Source: Planctomyces sp. SH-PL62 (GTDB lineage Bacteria > Planctomycetota > Planctomycetia > Planctomycetales > Planctomycetaceae). From it: DNA of 43,487 nucleotides. The DNA lies in assembly GCA_945893045.1 (NCBI GenBank), contig CAMDEA010000060.1, forward strand, positions 1 through 43,487, read 5' to 3'. Shown here piece by piece: positions 42,134-43,487 of this stretch. Within the stretch, counting starts at the first letter, position 1. Every line of letters starts with the position of its first letter. The translations under genes and the position numbers were made by a program. The notes under the pieces are model-generated. The model was not told the DNA's origin. It saw only the letters and a list, made by a program, of their open reading frames with translations, and made no database searches.

Positions 42134-42157
42134 AGTGTTCTATCACGATAGAACACT
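42134..42157. promoter_or_regulatory. Perfect palindrome, likely GntR-family operator
   Basis: AGTGTTCTATC and GATAGAACACT are perfect 11-bp inverted halves around AC, 14 nt before the GntR gene's start. Position, symmetry and the GTGT...ACAC form fit an autoregulatory operator of a YtrA-type GntR protein that controls its own operon with the ABC ATPase. It overlaps where a promoter must lie; TTGTTT at 42127-42132 is a possible -35. Binding is inferred. Confidence 0.72.
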
Positions 42158-42171
42158 TCGAGGCGGCGGCC

Positions 42172-42591
42172 ATGTTTTTCTCGATCAATCCCACGAACGG
42201 CTTGGCGATCTTTGACCAGATCGTGCGGCAGGTGAAGTTCGCGGTCGCCAGCGGCACGCTGGCGCCGGGAGACATGGTCCCCTCGGTGCGCGAGTTGGCG
42301 AAGGAACTGGCCGTGAATCCCAACACGGTCGTGCGGGCCTATCGCGACCTGACGAGCGAGGGAATTCTGGAAGCCGTGCGCGGTACCGGCTTGAACGTGA
42401 CCGAGGACGCGGTCGCGCATTGTGAGAAGGAACGGCTCGCGCTGCTGCGCGAACGGATCAGGCATGTGCTGGTGGAAGCTCACAGCAGCCGGTTGGAGAC
42501 GAGCGAAATTCGTGAGCTGGTCGAGGAGGAGCTGACTCGGCTGGAACGGACGGCGAAAGGCAAACGAGGCAAGAAGGGAGCGGACTCATGA
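42172..42591 (+). CDS. GntR-family (YtrA subfamily) transcriptional regulator
   Basis: This 139-residue protein has an N-terminal winged helix: IFDQIVRQVKFAVASGTLAP, DMVPSVRELAKELAVNPNTV and VRAYRDLTSEGILEAVRGTG, the last two being the helix-turn-helix and wing of GntR proteins. A short helical C-terminus (about 80-139, Glu/Arg-rich) replaces the large ligand domain of FadR- or HutC-type members, which is typical of the YtrA group. YtrA-type repressors usually control an ABC transporter in the same operon, as here: the stop overlaps the ATPase start (ATGA). GAGG eight bases before the ATG is a good ribosome site. The palindrome at 42134-42157 is the likely operator. Confidence 0.92.
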   Translation: MFFSINPTNGLAIFDQIVRQVKFAVASGTLAPGDMVPSVRELAKELAVNPNTVVRAYRDLTSEGILEAVRGTGLNVTEDAVAHCEKERLALLRERIRHVLVEAHSSRLETSEIRELVEEELTRLERTAKGKRGKKGADS

Positions 42592-43394
42592 GCGTGGTCT
42601 TTGGTTGGGATCAAGTCACCAAGCGGTTCGGCAAGCAAGTCGCGCTGAGCCGGCTGACGCTGTCCTCAGAGCCGGGTTCGGTCGTGGCGTTGCTCGGCGA
42701 CAACGGCGCGGGCAAGACGACGGCGATTCGGATTCTGCTCGGCCTGCTGGAACCGACGATGGGGCACTCGCACGTCTTCGGCCTCGACAGCCAGGCTCAC
42801 GGGCAAACGATCCGGCAACGAGTCGGCTATGTGCCCGATCGGCCGGCGCTGTACGAGTGGATGACCATCGAACAAATCGGCTGGTTCGCGGCGGGTTTCT
42901 ACGCCGACGGTTTCTATCAGCGGTTCTGCGAGTACGTCGGGCAGTTTGGTTTGCCGATCGACAAGAAAATCAAAACGCTCTCGAAAGGGATGCGGTCGAA
43001 AGTGTCGCTCGCCCTCTGCATGGGTCACGAGCCGGAGTTGCTCGTGCTCGACGAACCGACTTCCGGTCTCGATCCCGTCGTGCGTCGCGAGTTTCTGGAA
43101 AGCATGGTCGACGTCGCCGCTCGCGGCCGGACGGTGCTGCTCTCCAGTCATCAGATCGTCGAGGTCGAACGGATCGCCGACGTGATCGCAATCATCCGCC
43201 AAGGGGAACTGCTGCTGGTCGAGCGTCTCGACAAACTCAAAGCGGAGGTTCGCGAAATCACGCTGACGCTCAGTAACGGATCAACGATGTTGCCAGAACT
43301 CGGCGGCGTAGTCATCAGCCAGCATCAGCGCGACCGGCAGTGGGTGTGCCCAGAGATATTGGCGGTGTTAAGTTTTTGTGGTGTCGCAAGTTGA
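42588..43394 (+). CDS. ABC transporter ATP-binding protein, 3' end cut by an insertion sequence
   Basis: This protein of 268 residues as read has a full ABC ATPase core: Walker A GDNGAGKTT (37-45), Q-loop region near VGYVPDRPALYEW, signature LSKGM (131-135), Walker B LLVLDEP (151-157), D-loop SGLD and H-loop His188 in LLSSHQI. It belongs to the YtrB/CcmA-like exporter type that works with a separate membrane permease. Residues up to about 252 (RQWV, about 43345) look native; the last 16 residues (CPEILAVLSFCGVAS) come from insertion-sequence DNA. The loss of part of the C-terminal domain and separation from the expected permease gene make the transporter probably impaired. Its start overlaps the GntR stop. 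Confidence 0.88.
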   Translation: MSVVFGWDQVTKRFGKQVALSRLTLSSEPGSVVALLGDNGAGKTTAIRILLGLLEPTMGHSHVFGLDSQAHGQTIRQRVGYVPDRPALYEWMTIEQIGWFAAGFYADGFYQRFCEYVGQFGLPIDKKIKTLSKGMRSKVSLALCMGHEPELLVLDEPTSGLDPVVRREFLESMVDVAARGRTVLLSSHQIVEVERIADVIAIIRQGELLLVERLDKLKAEVREITLTLSNGSTMLPELGGVVISQHQRDRQWVCPEILAVLSFCGVAS

Positions 43395-43487
43395 CCAATA
43401 GGGTTGCCATTGATTGCTGTCGCGGAGGTTGGTCAGGGCGGAGACGGATTCGGCGTTGCGGAGATTCCAACGAGCACCAGAGCGTTT
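43346..43487 (-). mobile_element. Insertion sequence, 3' end only (right edge)
   Basis: From about 43346 the sequence is no longer ABC ATPase-like. It contains the end of a transposase gene on the minus strand (stop at 43368-43370) and about 20 nt of flank that should hold the IS end. The exact boundary and any target duplication cannot be fixed without the other end, which lies outside the window. Confidence 0.7.
43368..43487 (-). CDS. Transposase, C-terminal 39 residues (probably ISKra4-like)
   Basis: The minus strand is open from the window edge to a TAA at 43368-43370 and reads KRSGARWNLRNAESVSALTN, then LRDSNQWQPYWSTC and a short tail. The SGARW...AE...L..LR.S..W..YW pattern resembles the C-terminus of ISKra4-type transposases found in planctomycetes and cyanobacteria. 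Only the end is visible, so the family call is tentative. It is directed against the ABC ATPase gene. Confidence 0.6.
   Translation of the reverse strand, partial: KRSGARWNLRNAESVSALTNLRDSNQWQPYWSTCDTTKT

Noticed and set aside
1..43487. tRNA, rRNA, riboswitch or replication-origin signals
   Set aside because: No cloverleaf-like, rRNA-like or riboswitch-like conserved core was recognised by eye on either strand; a covariance-model scan would be needed to exclude small RNAs.

Overview
The window looks like chromosomal DNA of a planctomycete (Planctomycetota, probably order Planctomycetales). This rests on the combination of families: a DUF1501 Tat-exported protein, a DUF1559 prepilin-like protein with a small lipoprotein beside it, DUF1571 and DUF1573 exported proteins, a squalene-cyclase-like repeat protein fused to HEAT repeats, a MoxR-partner DUF58 protein, and a bacterial formylmethanofuran:tetrahydromethanopterin formyltransferase. 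The DNA is GC-rich. Genes on the two strands alternate in short blocks. No tRNA, rRNA or CRISPR array was seen.

Layout. 1-16727 is almost entirely minus strand: pyruvate carboxylase (N-terminal part, running off the left edge), a lipoprotein joining a metallophosphatase-like domain to four c-type heme sites, a DUF1573 protein, an O-antigen-ligase-like protein with TPRs coupled to a WecA/MraY-type phosphosugar transferase, a Rieske oxygenase, an uncharacterised one-TM protein, a squalene-cyclase-like/HEAT protein, YjbQ, chorismate synthase, and a coupled pair of uncharacterised exported or membrane proteins. Divergent from these, 16798-19974 encodes a 1058-residue FHA/coiled-coil/membrane protein. 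It meets a small Lys/Ala-rich protein tail to tail. 20321-24770 (minus) holds DUF58, a CopZ-like metal-binding protein, a truncated copy of that gene, a SUKH-type protein, DeoC and a sugar-phosphate isomerase-like protein. 25038-29565 (plus) carries DUF1501 overlapping a multi-PAS histidine kinase. 29600-31072 (minus) is DUF1559 plus a lipoprotein. 31336-34878 (plus) is Ftr, a GT-C-like membrane protein and an HU-like protein. 34962-36430 (minus) is ScpB and an uncharacterised membrane protein. 36869-43394 (plus) is DUF1571, a four-TM protein, a fatty acid beta-oxidation pair (thiolase and FadJ-type protein) and a GntR/ABC-ATPase pair. The ATPase gene is cut at its 3' end by an insertion sequence whose transposase runs off the right edge.

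The most unusual feature is not a gene. Twelve or so paired inverted repeats, of at least ten unrelated sequence families, are scattered over the 43 kb. Each has two arms of about 20-50 bp around an apparently unique spacer. Most lie between genes, but three lie inside reading frames without breaking them. One pair of purine/pyrimidine arms brackets the stop, ribosome-binding site and start between two genes. In three intergenic cases the end of the element coincides with the stop codon of the upstream gene, and in one the arm also seems to supply the ribosome-binding site of the next gene. One family occurs twice with the same arms and different spacers. These resemble BIME/REP pairs in architecture, but I know of no described family that matches them.
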